64,000 nt of DNA. Source: Corallococcus soli. Its GTDB lineage: Bacteria > Myxococcota > Myxococcia > Myxococcales > Myxococcaceae. The notes below the pieces were generated by a model that was not told the origin of the DNA, did not search any database, and worked only from the letters and a program-made list of their open reading frames with translations. The stretch covers positions 124,001-188,000 of the forward strand of contig NZ_JAAIYO010000014.1 of NCBI RefSeq assembly GCF_014930455.1. Reading direction: 5' to 3'. The position numbers were made by a program, and so were the translations under genes. Each line of letters starts with the position of its first letter. Positions within the stretch are counted from its first letter, which is position 1. Below are positions 44,842-52,964 of the stretch, in pieces.

Positions 44842-45771
44842 ATGCCCTCCATCTCCCCGCCGCCACCCGCCTCTCCCTGGTGGGTCGAGCGCGCCGAGCT
44901 CCTCCTGGCGCCCGGGGATTCACGACCGTTGAGCCTGGGCGCGCAGTGGGAGCTCCACGAGCGGTTCTCCTTCGTGCAGGAGAACGTGGAACCGGACCTG
45001 CTCCTGCTGGATATGCGGGCGCGACCGGAGCTGCGGGCGCTCTGGACGGCGCTGGAGGCGCGGGCCCTCCTGGTCACCGCCGCGCTGGATGCGGCTGGAG
45101 AGGACATCGCCCGGCAGCTTCGCGCGGGGAGCCTCTCACCGGCGCGCTTCCGGGAGCAGTGGGAGGGACTCGGGTTCACCGAGTCCGCGGGCCGCGCGAG
45201 CACCGCGGCGGATGACTGGCTCGAAGGCCTGCTGCGCATCTCCCGCATCACCACCGGCCAGAGCCGGCCCCCGTTCGGGCAGGTGAACATGGCCTCGCGC
45301 GCGCATCGCATCTCCGACTTCCTGTCGGTCACGAGCCCCGGGCAACGCGACACCGTCTACGACCTGGGCTGTGGCAACGGGAAGTTCGCCATCACCGTGG
45401 CCGCCAGCTGCTCCGCCCGCGTCAAGGGCGTGGAGTACGGGCAAACATACGTGGAGTCCGCGCGCCGCAATGGCGAGCGCTTCGCGCTGCCGAACCTGGA
45501 GTTCATCCACGCGGACGTCCGCGACGTGGACATGTCGGACGGCACCTCGTTCTATCTGTACTTCCCCTTCTGGGGAGAGGTGGCGCACGCGGTGGCCCGG
45601 ACGCTCGGGGACTTCGCGCGCGCCCGGGACATCACCGTGTACGCCCAGGGCCCCCGGCTCGACTACGGCGAGCACTTCCTCGAACAGGTCTCCCAGGGGG
45701 CTCTGTGTCTGGCGCCGGAGCGTCTGGACTTCACCGACGTCATGGTCCTGCGCAGCGCCGCCTTCGCCTGA
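44842..45771 (+). CDS. SAM-dependent methyltransferase, DOT1-like layout
   Basis: A protein of 309 aa. Motif I is VYDLGCGNGKFAITVAA (about residue 173), followed by acidic VKGVEYG and motif IV-like LEFIHADVRDVDM, then FYLYFPFWG. The 150-residue helical N-terminus and the D-L-G-C-G-x-G core with long preceding helices resemble DOT1/class I protein or lipid methyltransferases. Substrate unknown. Convergent with the M57-like gene, 12 nt away. Confidence 0.8.
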   Translation: MPSISPPPPASPWWVERAELLLAPGDSRPLSLGAQWELHERFSFVQENVEPDLLLLDMRARPELRALWTALEARALLVTAALDAAGEDIARQLRAGSLSPARFREQWEGLGFTESAGRASTAADDWLEGLLRISRITTGQSRPPFGQVNMASRAHRISDFLSVTSPGQRDTVYDLGCGNGKFAITVAASCSARVKGVEYGQTYVESARRNGERFALPNLEFIHADVRDVDMSDGTSFYLYFPFWGEVAHAVARTLGDFARARDITVYAQGPRLDYGEHFLEQVSQGALCLAPERLDFTDVMVLRSAAFA

Positions 45772-45782
45772 GGGGCGAGGCG

Positions 45783-46535
45783 TCAATAGAGGACGTTCAG
45801 CGCGACGATGTCGTACTGGGAGAACTCGCCGGTCGCGCTCGACGTGAAGCAGGAGTTCATGATCGACAGCGGGTCCACGCTGGGCGTCCCGGGGATGAGG
45901 ATGGCCCCCACGCCCGAGCTCCCTTCGCCACCGCCGCAGCCGGCCGTGTTGAAGAAGTCCGTGTGGCGCAGACCGAGCGTGTGGCCCAGCTGGTGGGTGA
46001 TGACGTGCTCGTTCACGTCCACGCTGTAGGTCTGCAGACCGGTCCCGATGTTGATCTGTCCATAGGGCAGGCCGCCCGAGGGGTAGCCCGAGGAGCCATT
46101 GGCGCCGGCCATGGTCTTCGCGGTGATGGTCGCGTTGCAGGCAGGGCTTGAGCCCCGCTGCATGGTGAAGCGGAGCCCCAGGCTGTTGTAATTGGCGATG
46201 GCCAAGTCGAGCCCCTGGCTCAGCCGCGTGTAGCCGTTGAACGCGGGCGTGGGATTGATGCAGATCCTCGTCACGGAGGTGCCGACCAGGTTGGTCGTCT
46301 TGAAGTGCTCCGCGCTCCCCTCGCCGCGCTGGAGCATCTCCTGGGAGGCCGCGAGGCTCACCTGGGCGTCGCCCCCGACGAACACGACACCGTCGACGAC
46401 CTTGACGTCCTCGGACGGGAACCCGGCCTCGATCAGGTTGGAGCGGATCTCCTCGCTCTCAACCCGTGCGTCGTCACCGCAGCCAGAAAGCAACGCGCCA
46501 CAGCTCACCACGAGGACTGCCGCTCGCTTGAACAT
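45783..46535 (-). CDS. M57-like metalloprotease homologue with HQLGH instead of HExxH
   Basis: A protein of 250 aa with a lipobox (GALLSGCGD). The C-terminal domain reads VNEHVITHQLGHTLGLRHTDFF: His181, His185 and His191 are placed as the zinc ligands of the M57 (HEIGH-type) metallopeptidases, and HTD matches the family. The catalytic glutamate that should be residue 182 is glutamine (codon CAG). Zinc could still bind but peptide hydrolysis should be greatly reduced. The end PLSIMNSCF fits the family's Met-turn. It may be an inactive binding protein or an inhibitor-like homologue. Confidence 0.8.
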   Translation of the reverse strand: MFKRAAVLVVSCGALLSGCGDDARVESEEIRSNLIEAGFPSEDVKVVDGVVFVGGDAQVSLAASQEMLQRGEGSAEHFKTTNLVGTSVTRICINPTPAFNGYTRLSQGLDLAIANYNSLGLRFTMQRGSSPACNATITAKTMAGANGSSGYPSGGLPYGQINIGTGLQTYSVDVNEHVITHQLGHTLGLRHTDFFNTAGCGGGEGSSGVGAILIPGTPSVDPLSIMNSCFTSSATGEFSQYDIVALNVLY

Positions 46536-46866
46536 GCTCGTGTCTCCTCTTGTCCGGATGCGGTTCTCCCCACGCTCCCGGCATGGGAGCGACGGGCGGA
46601 CAGCGGACCTTTCTAGGACACCCCACCCGCGAAGACCAGTGAGCCAGGATTAAGCCATAATCACGACAAGACAGGTCAGGTGGCCCTTGCGTGCAGCGGA
46701 ATGCACAGGTGCGCAGCGCATTCAGCGGGGTACCCTGCACACGGGACCGCCGTCTCGCTGAAACGCGCGGCGGCATTCGCTGGCACATGGGTTGCTGAGT
46801 GCCGAAGCGGCGTTCTGGAATCCAGCGGGACAGCGGCGTCTTCGCTGATTCGCGAAAGGTTTGTGC
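46536..46866. other. Divergent promoter region
   Basis: A 331-nt gap between divergent genes. Its least GC-rich part (about 46640-46680) contains the small perfect palindrome GATTA-agcca-TAATC (46648-46662), a possible operator. Nothing coding is supported. Confidence 0.4.
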
Positions 46867-47838
46867 ATGCTCGTGTTCTTCATGATCGGGTCGCTCATCC
46901 TCCTCCTGGGGCCCGGGCTCTTCGTGTGGGGGATCATCGTCATGAAGCAGCGGGATTCCGCGGGGCGCTCCCGGCTGCCCGGGGGCCTGCTGACGCTCGC
47001 GGGCGCTTCGACGATGGTGTTCCTGTTCTGGGTTTTCAGCGAGATCGGCAAGATGAACTTCTCGAAGGGACGGGTGCTGCGGCTGCAGGGCCGCGCCCGC
47101 GTGGCCCGTCGGGCCCTGGGGGACGGCTGGGCGGACGACGCCGCTCCAGAGGTCGCGGGGCTCACGCCCTGGCAGCGAACGGTGCTGGGAGAGGCGTGGA
47201 GGCACTCCGCGGGCATGGAGCACGCATCCGTTCCGGCCTTCGCGAAGCTGTCGCTCAAGCTCTCCTCCCTGGGCGCGCCCTCGGAGCTGATTGAAGCGTG
47301 TCATCTGGCGGCCCTGGACGAGGTCCGCCATGCCCGGAGGTGCTTCGCGCTCGCCAGGGCCTACTCGGGGCTGCCGTGGACCGCGGGAGCGATTCCGGAG
47401 CTGGGCCAGGAGCGCCCCCAGCGGCCAGAGCCAGGCGAAGGGGACGCCTGGTCCCGGCTGGTGCGCGGGTCGCTGTTGGACGGGTGCCTGGCGGAAGGCA
47501 TGGCCTCCCGGGTCGCGGCCGAAGGGGCGGCCCGGGTCAGCGACCCCGTGGTGCGGGAGACGCTGTCCGTCATCGCCGAGGACGAGGAGCGGCACGCGGA
47601 GCTGGGCTGGGACGTGCTCGCCTTCGCCCTGGAGCGGGGCGGCGGCAAGGCGAGGCGGGCCCTGCGTCAGGCCCTGGAGGCGCTGGACGCGCAGCGGACG
47701 CCCGAGCTGCCACGCATCCCAGGAGTCGACGAGGACTTCCTGGCGCGCAACGGCGTGCTGCCCCAGGCGGAGCTGGGGCGGCTGATGGAGGAGTGCATCC
47801 AGCAGACGCGGGCCCGGGCGGCGGCGGCGGCGGCTTGA
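46867..47838 (+). CDS. Membrane-anchored ferritin-like protein
   Basis: A protein of 323 aa. Two transmembrane helices at the start (MLVFFMIGSLILLLGPGLFVWG and LTLAGASTMVFLFWVF, in parts) precede a ferritin-like four-helix bundle: EHASVPAFAKLSLKL, ALDEVRHARRCFALA, EGMASRVAAEGAAR and EDEERHAELGWDVL. The ExxH pairs are spaced as di-iron ligands. Such domains act as rubrerythrin-like peroxidases or iron oxidases; here the domain is tied to the inner membrane. The ATG at 46867 has AAAGG upstream and is preferred over a TTG two codons earlier. Confidence 0.75.
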   Translation: MLVFFMIGSLILLLGPGLFVWGIIVMKQRDSAGRSRLPGGLLTLAGASTMVFLFWVFSEIGKMNFSKGRVLRLQGRARVARRALGDGWADDAAPEVAGLTPWQRTVLGEAWRHSAGMEHASVPAFAKLSLKLSSLGAPSELIEACHLAALDEVRHARRCFALARAYSGLPWTAGAIPELGQERPQRPEPGEGDAWSRLVRGSLLDGCLAEGMASRVAAEGAARVSDPVVRETLSVIAEDEERHAELGWDVLAFALERGGGKARRALRQALEALDAQRTPELPRIPGVDEDFLARNGVLPQAELGRLMEECIQQTRARAAAAAA

Positions 47839-47847
47839 AACAAGCGG

Positions 47848-48741
47848 TCAGCGTTCGAGACCGTACGCGGCGGCCACCTGCTGGACGAAGCCCTCGACCT
47901 CGGGGCTCGTTTCAGGGTCCAGCGTCACCTTCCGGGTTCCACCGGAGACGGGGAAGGTGACGGACGTCTTCTGCTTGTCATGCGCGAAGGGCGGCGGGCC
48001 CGAGGGCCCGCGGACTTCCCCCATCCGACTTGCCGCAATGAGCAGCGTCGTGAGCTGGTGGACGTCGAGGCCCTGAAAGTCCGATTCGCGCGAGACCCTG
48101 CGCTCGAAGCGACCGTCGGCGAAGGCCTCCAGGCTGAAATGCCGCGTGTTGGGCATGCCGGGTGACTTTGAGAGCTTGAGGACGCAAGCGTCCGCGGAAA
48201 ACTCCCTCGCGCGTCCCGGGTGGCGGAGCCCGGGGCGCCCCTCGCTCAAGCGGGGCTGGATCAGCGGCGAGAACCGGATGAAGTCCTTGAGCGAGCCTTC
48301 GACCACGTCCACACACGCGCCACGCGTCCAACCCTCCACGCCTTCGAGGCGATGGAAGACCGCGTCGACGTACCACCGCACCCTGCCATTCCAGACGACG
48401 AGGACACTCGAATGCTCGGAGCCTGGTTCGACGAGGGTTCCGAACGCGCGGCGTTCTGCCTCTTCGTGGCGGAGGTAGCCCTCGAGGCTCGACGGGAGCA
48501 GCGCACCCTCCGGCGAGTCCAGCCCCAGGGCCTGCGCCTTGAAGTATGCGCCAAGCGTCGTGTCGGGCTTGTGCTCGCCGAAGCACGGCAGAAGGACCAA
48601 CTTCAGAGCGAGCGGATCCACTCCCGCGGGTGGCACGAGCTCGCACCGTTCGACGCAGGGATGCGTGCCGCTGCCTGCGTCCGCGTTGCCGCGCTCGACT
48701 TCGCGATAGAGCTCGAAGCGCAAGATGGGAGCAGCGGCCAT
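47848..48741 (-). CDS. Hypothetical protein
   Basis: A protein of 297 aa without signal or membrane segments. Conserved-looking blocks include RFELYREVERGNADAGS, LVLLPCFGEHKPDTTLGAYFK, SSVLVVWNGRVRWYVDAVFH and a C-terminal VTFPVSGGTRKVTLDPE. Balanced composition supports it as a gene. I do not recognise the family. It ends 10 nt from the convergent ferritin-like gene. Confidence 0.6.
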   Translation of the reverse strand: MAAAPILRFELYREVERGNADAGSGTHPCVERCELVPPAGVDPLALKLVLLPCFGEHKPDTTLGAYFKAQALGLDSPEGALLPSSLEGYLRHEEAERRAFGTLVEPGSEHSSVLVVWNGRVRWYVDAVFHRLEGVEGWTRGACVDVVEGSLKDFIRFSPLIQPRLSEGRPGLRHPGRAREFSADACVLKLSKSPGMPNTRHFSLEAFADGRFERRVSRESDFQGLDVHQLTTLLIAASRMGEVRGPSGPPPFAHDKQKTSVTFPVSGGTRKVTLDPETSPEVEGFVQQVAAAYGLER

Positions 48742-48828
48742 GGGAGCACCTTTCCTTGAAGCCGCAGTGAAACACGCCCCGGAATGGCGGCGACAGGGGC
48801 TTCTACCGGGTGACGCGGGCCCCGGGGC

Positions 48829-49401
48829 TCAGTTCAGCGTTCCGCAGTCGGCGATGCGCTGCACCCGCAGCGCGGCCAGTCGCTCCAGCGGCGCCGCCGC
48901 CTCCGGTCCTTCGAGCAGGGCCACCGCGCGGGCAATGGCATCCAGGGTGGACATCCCGGACGGATGCGACGTGTCGCGAAGCCGGAGCAGCCCGGGCTCG
49001 GGCGGTGGCAGCACCAGCCGGGGGAGCGCCCGCAGCGCGGGGAGCCGCTGGGTCATCCTCCGCGCCTGCGACCAGTTCCCGTCCAGCACCACCAGCTGCC
49101 TCGGCGCGGGAGCGTCCGGCGGGGCCACGGGGCCATCCGGGAAGAGCAGCCAGGTGCCCGGCTCGCTGAGCACGGCCGTGTCGAAGGCCTCGGCCCTCGC
49201 ACCGTGGATGAACAGCTTCGCGTTCGTGAGGGCCAGCGCGGCCACGCGCCCGGTGTTGCTGCGCTTGGAGACCTCCATGATGTGCTGGAGCAGCAGGATC
49301 CGCGTGCGCGTCTCCACCCGGGGAATCTCCGCGCACAGGCACAGGTGTATCGCGAGGTTGCAACGCGGACAGCGGGGTGGACGGGCGGCGCGAGGAGGCA
49401 T
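48829..49401 (-). CDS. DTW-domain tRNA-uridine aminocarboxypropyltransferase
   Basis: A protein of 190 aa with an N-terminal zinc knuckle-like CPRCNLAIHLCLC, RILLLQHIMEVSKRSNTGR, FPDGPVAPPDA and LDGNWSQARRM. These are the ordered blocks of DTW proteins, SAM-dependent enzymes that make acp3U in tRNA. In the family motif DxTW the threonine is asparagine here. It is divergent from the AAA+ operon with 142 nt between and may share its promoter region. Confidence 0.85.
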   Translation of the reverse strand: MPPRAARPPRCPRCNLAIHLCLCAEIPRVETRTRILLLQHIMEVSKRSNTGRVAALALTNAKLFIHGARAEAFDTAVLSEPGTWLLFPDGPVAPPDAPAPRQLVVLDGNWSQARRMTQRLPALRALPRLVLPPPEPGLLRLRDTSHPSGMSTLDAIARAVALLEGPEAAAPLERLAALRVQRIADCGTLN

Positions 49402-49543
49402 CCTCCGTCATCCTGGGCCGGCCCCCCCTGGAAGAGAAGCCCTTGTTGCGCCGGGCGGGCCCACGCCCGCGCGGACGGCACTGTCAGCTCCCGGGAGCCC
49501 GGGGCGTCGCTGTGTGGCGCCGTGCTAGCGTGAGCCTCCTTCC

Positions 49544-52500
49544 ATGAACTTCCGTTTCCAATGCTGGGTGCAGCGGCACGCCAGCCGTCGGGTCACGCTC
49601 ACGCCGCTGGCGCTGCCCCACCTGGCGGTGCACGCGGACACGCTGGAGAAGGCCACCGAGGAGCTGACGCTGGCGCTGGATGATCAGCTCACCCGCGTGC
49701 ACCCCCGCCGGGTGCCGGAGTTCATCGCCGCGTCCGGCGGCGTCCTCCACACGCTCGAGGTGCAGGAGGGCATCCCCGTCTGGGGCGCGGAGGAGAACAC
49801 CGTGTCGCCGCTGCACTTCACCGCCGTCGTCGCCCCCGCGCACCAGTCCTTCATCGGCCTGCACACCCCGCGACTCGGCACGCACCTGTGGTTCCAGGGC
49901 AAGGTGCTCCCCCCGGACGCGGCGGAGCGTCTGGGCGAACAGTTGGAGGGCCTCTCCGACGCGCGCCGGCTCGCGCTGCGCCTGGAGGGCGCGGAGTCGC
50001 TGGTGGAGCTGGAGGTCCAGGCCACGCCCACCCCGCTCGCCACCCTCACTCCGCGCCAGCTCCGCCTGGACATCCGTCCCCCGCCGCGCCCTCCGGATGC
50101 GCCCGTGGAAGGGGTGGGCGCCGACCTGCACGACGAGGACGAGGACGCGCTGGAGCTGGACTCGTGGGAGCCGCGCCGCCGCGCCCACCGCCGCGACCCG
50201 GGCGCGAAGCCGGAGAAGCCGCCGCCCACGCCCACGTTGGAGCGCATCGCCGTGCCCTGGCACATGCTCGCCCGGGACGGCCAGCTCGACCCCGCGTACG
50301 AACAGGACGCCCTGGTGACGCTGCTCCGCGCGCGCCTCGCGGCGAAGGACGCGGAGTCCGTGGTGCTGGTGGGCCCCTCGGGCGTGGGAAAGACGGCGGT
50401 GCTCCATGCGCTCGCGCAGTCGCTGCGCGTCCCCTCCGCCGCCGCGTCCGAGCGCGCCCGCCCCTTCTTCTTCCTGGACGGCAGCCGCCTCATCGCGGGC
50501 GAGGGCATGGGGGGCGACTGGCAGCAGCAGGTGATCCGCTGCATGCGCGAGGCCGCCGAAGCGCACGCGCTGCTCTGCCTGGGCCACGCGGTGGACCTGC
50601 TGGACGCGGGCAAGAGCGCGCACAGCGACCAGAACGTGGCCCAGCTCCTGCTGCCGCTGCTCGCCACCCGCGAGGTGTCCGTGGTGGCCGAGGCCACGCC
50701 GGAGACGTGGGCGCAGGTGGAGCGCCGCAACACCAGCTTCGCCCGCCTCTTCTCCGTGGTGCGCGTGGAGGAGCCGCCAACGGACGCGCTCTCCCGCATC
50801 CTGGCGCGCGTGGCGGAGGACGACACCGGGCCGAAGCCGCTGGAGGTGCTGCCGGAGGCGCTCGACGAGGCGCGCTTCCTCTGCCGCCGCTTCCTGCCCT
50901 ACGGGGCCCAGGTGGGCAACGCGGTGGCCTTCCTCCGCCGCCTGGTGGCGACGTGCGCGCACGCCGAACAGCCGCGCGTCACCCGCCTGGACGCCATCCG
51001 CCAGTTCGCCTCCGAGTCCGGCATCCCCGAAGCGCTCCTGCGCGACGACGTGCCGCTGGAGCCATCCCGGGTGCGCGCCTTCCTCTCCGAACGGGTGCTG
51101 GGCCAGGAGACGGCGGTGGAGCGCGCGGCGGCCGTGGTGTCCGTGCTGAAGGCGGGCCTTGGCGACACGCGCCGCCCGCTGGGCGTGCTGCTCTTCGTGG
51201 GCCCCACCGGCGTGGGCAAGACGGAGCTGTCCAAGGCGCTGGCGGAGCTGCTCTTCGGCGCGAAGGAGCGCATGGTCCGCCTGGACATGGGCGAATACGC
51301 CGGCCCGGATGCGCTCCTGCGCCTGCTGGGGGACGGCGAGACGCCCGGGCACCTGTCGGCCGCAGTGCGCCGCCAGCCCTTCTGCGTGGTGCTGCTGGAC
51401 GAGGTGGAGAAGGCGCACCCCGCCGTGCACGACGCGCTGCTCGGCGTGCTGGGCGAGGGCCGCCTCACCGACGCGTCCGGCCGCTTCACCGACTTCCGCA
51501 ACGCGGTGCTCGTGCTCACCAGCAACCTGGGCGCGGACACCTGGCGCGCGCGCGTGGGCTTCGACGCTTCCGGCGGCGAGCCCGAAACCGCCGCCCTGCG
51601 CGCGCACTACCTGGCGGAGGTGCAGCGCTTCTTCCGCCCGGAGCTGTTCAACCGGCTGGACGACGTCGTCGTCTTCTCTCCCCTCTCCGCGGACCTGCTG
51701 CGCCGGCTGGTGGTGCGCGAGGTGGCAGCCGTGTGCCGCCGCCCGGGGCTGTCCCTCCACGACGCGGCGCTGGAGGTCGCGCCCTCCGCGCTGGACTGGC
51801 TGGCCGCGCGCGGCTTCGACCCGCGCTACGGCGCCCGTCCCCTCAAGCGCGTGCTGGAGCGGGAGCTGGTGGTGCCGGTGGCGGCGTGGCTCGCCTCCCA
51901 CCCCCAAGGCGGCGCGGTGAAGCTGTCCGTCGAGGCCGGTGACGCGGGGCTGTCGCTGCGCGCGGAGGCGGTGGGCGGAGACGCCGAGGGCGTGGGACGG
52001 CAGGCCATCGAGCAGGTGCTGGAGGACGCGGCCAGCCTGCGCGCGGAGGTGCAGCGCTGGAGCCGCTCGGAGCCCATGCTGGGCCTGCGGCGTGAGCTGG
52101 CCGTCTTCGACAAGGCGTCCCGCCAGCCCGCGTACTGGGAGGAGCGGGCCCTGGCCGAGACGTCCTCACGCAAGGCGTCCGAGGCGCGCGAGCTGGACAA
52201 GGCCTTCCGCGACTGCGCGCAGCAGGCGGAGGCCGTGGAGGACCTGCTCTTCGAGGCGCACCTCACGCGCGCCGTGGGACAGGCGGAAGGCCTGGCCCGC
52301 GACGTGGCCGGGCTGCGGCGGGCCTTCCAGCCCCTGCGCGAGCGCATCTACGCCAGCCTCTTCCCTCCCTCGCGCGGCGCCACCCTCATCCTCGTCCCCG
52401 GCCGTGGCGCCTGGCCGCACCTGTGCACGCTGGCGAAGGCGTACGAGGCCTGGGCGCAGGCGCAGTCCATCACCTTCCAGCGGTCCCTGCTGCTGCCCGA

Positions 52501-52960
52501 GGAGCCCAAGGCGGACGCGAAGCCGAAGCCCTCGCGCAAGGCCAAGGACGTCCGGCTCGCGTGGCGTGGAGATCAGAGCGGCCCCCTGCACGAGCTGAAG
52601 CAGCCTCCCGCCGCGTACGCGCTGCGGCTCACCCGCGACACGCTGCCGCTCCTGCTGGCGGCCGAGCACGGCGTGCACCGCTTCGTCGAGGGCAGCCAGG
52701 CGGCGCTGGTGCGCGTGCGCTTCGAGCCGCAGCCCCTGGCCCTGTACGCGCTGCCGGCGCTGGAGGACCTGGAGAAGTCGCTGACGAAGCAGGAGGTGCG
52801 CCGGCTGCGTCCGTCCACCAGCGACGCGGCGACGGGCGGTTCGCTGGAGGACCTGCGCACCGGCGCGAAGCAGCGCTACGGGCCGGCGGGGCCGGACATG
52901 GAATCGCTGCTGGAGGCGTGGTTGCAGTGGCGCGTCTTCGGCGCGCGGAAGGAGGACTGA
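49544..52960 (+). CDS. Hsp100/Clp-like AAA+ ATPase 1 with RF2-like C-terminus
   Basis: A protein of 1138 aa. Residues 1-190 are an unfamiliar domain, not Clp_N. An acidic/Pro linker follows, then AAA+ ring 1 with Walker A 277-284 (GPSGVGKT) but GH at 347-348 in place of Walker B DE and no aromatic in its pore loop (GEGMGGDW). Ring 2 is typical: Walker A 553-560, Walker B LLDEVEK (Asp619, Glu620), sensor TSNLGAD, sensor-2 GARPLKR (763-769). It lacks the GYVG pore loop (RLLGDGETPGHLSAAV). After about 830, PAYWEERALAETSSRKA, a helical pair, LILVPGRGAWPHL and AAEHGVHRFVEG (1039-1050) follow the order of RF2 domain 1 and PCRF. SPF is absent and GGQ is GGS (1098-1100). Start has weak ribosome site. 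Confidence 0.85.
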   Translation: MNFRFQCWVQRHASRRVTLTPLALPHLAVHADTLEKATEELTLALDDQLTRVHPRRVPEFIAASGGVLHTLEVQEGIPVWGAEENTVSPLHFTAVVAPAHQSFIGLHTPRLGTHLWFQGKVLPPDAAERLGEQLEGLSDARRLALRLEGAESLVELEVQATPTPLATLTPRQLRLDIRPPPRPPDAPVEGVGADLHDEDEDALELDSWEPRRRAHRRDPGAKPEKPPPTPTLERIAVPWHMLARDGQLDPAYEQDALVTLLRARLAAKDAESVVLVGPSGVGKTAVLHALAQSLRVPSAAASERARPFFFLDGSRLIAGEGMGGDWQQQVIRCMREAAEAHALLCLGHAVDLLDAGKSAHSDQNVAQLLLPLLATREVSVVAEATPETWAQVERRNTSFARLFSVVRVEEPPTDALSRILARVAEDDTGPKPLEVLPEALDEARFLCRRFLPYGAQVGNAVAFLRRLVATCAHAEQPRVTRLDAIRQFASESGIPEALLRDDVPLEPSRVRAFLSERVLGQETAVERAAAVVSVLKAGLGDTRRPLGVLLFVGPTGVGKTELSKALAELLFGAKERMVRLDMGEYAGPDALLRLLGDGETPGHLSAAVRRQPFCVVLLDEVEKAHPAVHDALLGVLGEGRLTDASGRFTDFRNAVLVLTSNLGADTWRARVGFDASGGEPETAALRAHYLAEVQRFFRPELFNRLDDVVVFSPLSADLLRRLVVREVAAVCRRPGLSLHDAALEVAPSALDWLAARGFDPRYGARPLKRVLERELVVPVAAWLASHPQGGAVKLSVEAGDAGLSLRAEAVGGDAEGVGRQAIEQVLEDAASLRAEVQRWSRSEPMLGLRRELAVFDKASRQPAYWEERALAETSSRKASEARELDKAFRDCAQQAEAVEDLLFEAHLTRAVGQAEGLARDVAGLRRAFQPLRERIYASLFPPSRGATLILVPGRGAWPHLCTLAKAYEAWAQAQSITFQRSLLLPEEPKADAKPKPSRKAKDVRLAWRGDQSGPLHELKQPPAAYALRLTRDTLPLLLAAEHGVHRFVEGSQAALVRVRFEPQPLALYALPALEDLEKSLTKQEVRRLRPSTSDAATGGSLEDLRTGAKQRYGPAGPDMESLLEAWLQWRVFGARKED

Positions 52961-52964
52961 CGCC

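Noticed and set aside
49074-49082. DGNW in place of DxTW in the DTW protein as a sign of loss of function
   Set aside because: The rest of the family pattern is intact and I cannot tell how common Asn is at this site.
49484-51907. 807-codon minus-strand frame opposite ATPase 1
   Set aside because: Antisense of a clear AAA+ gene, with no protein-like motifs.
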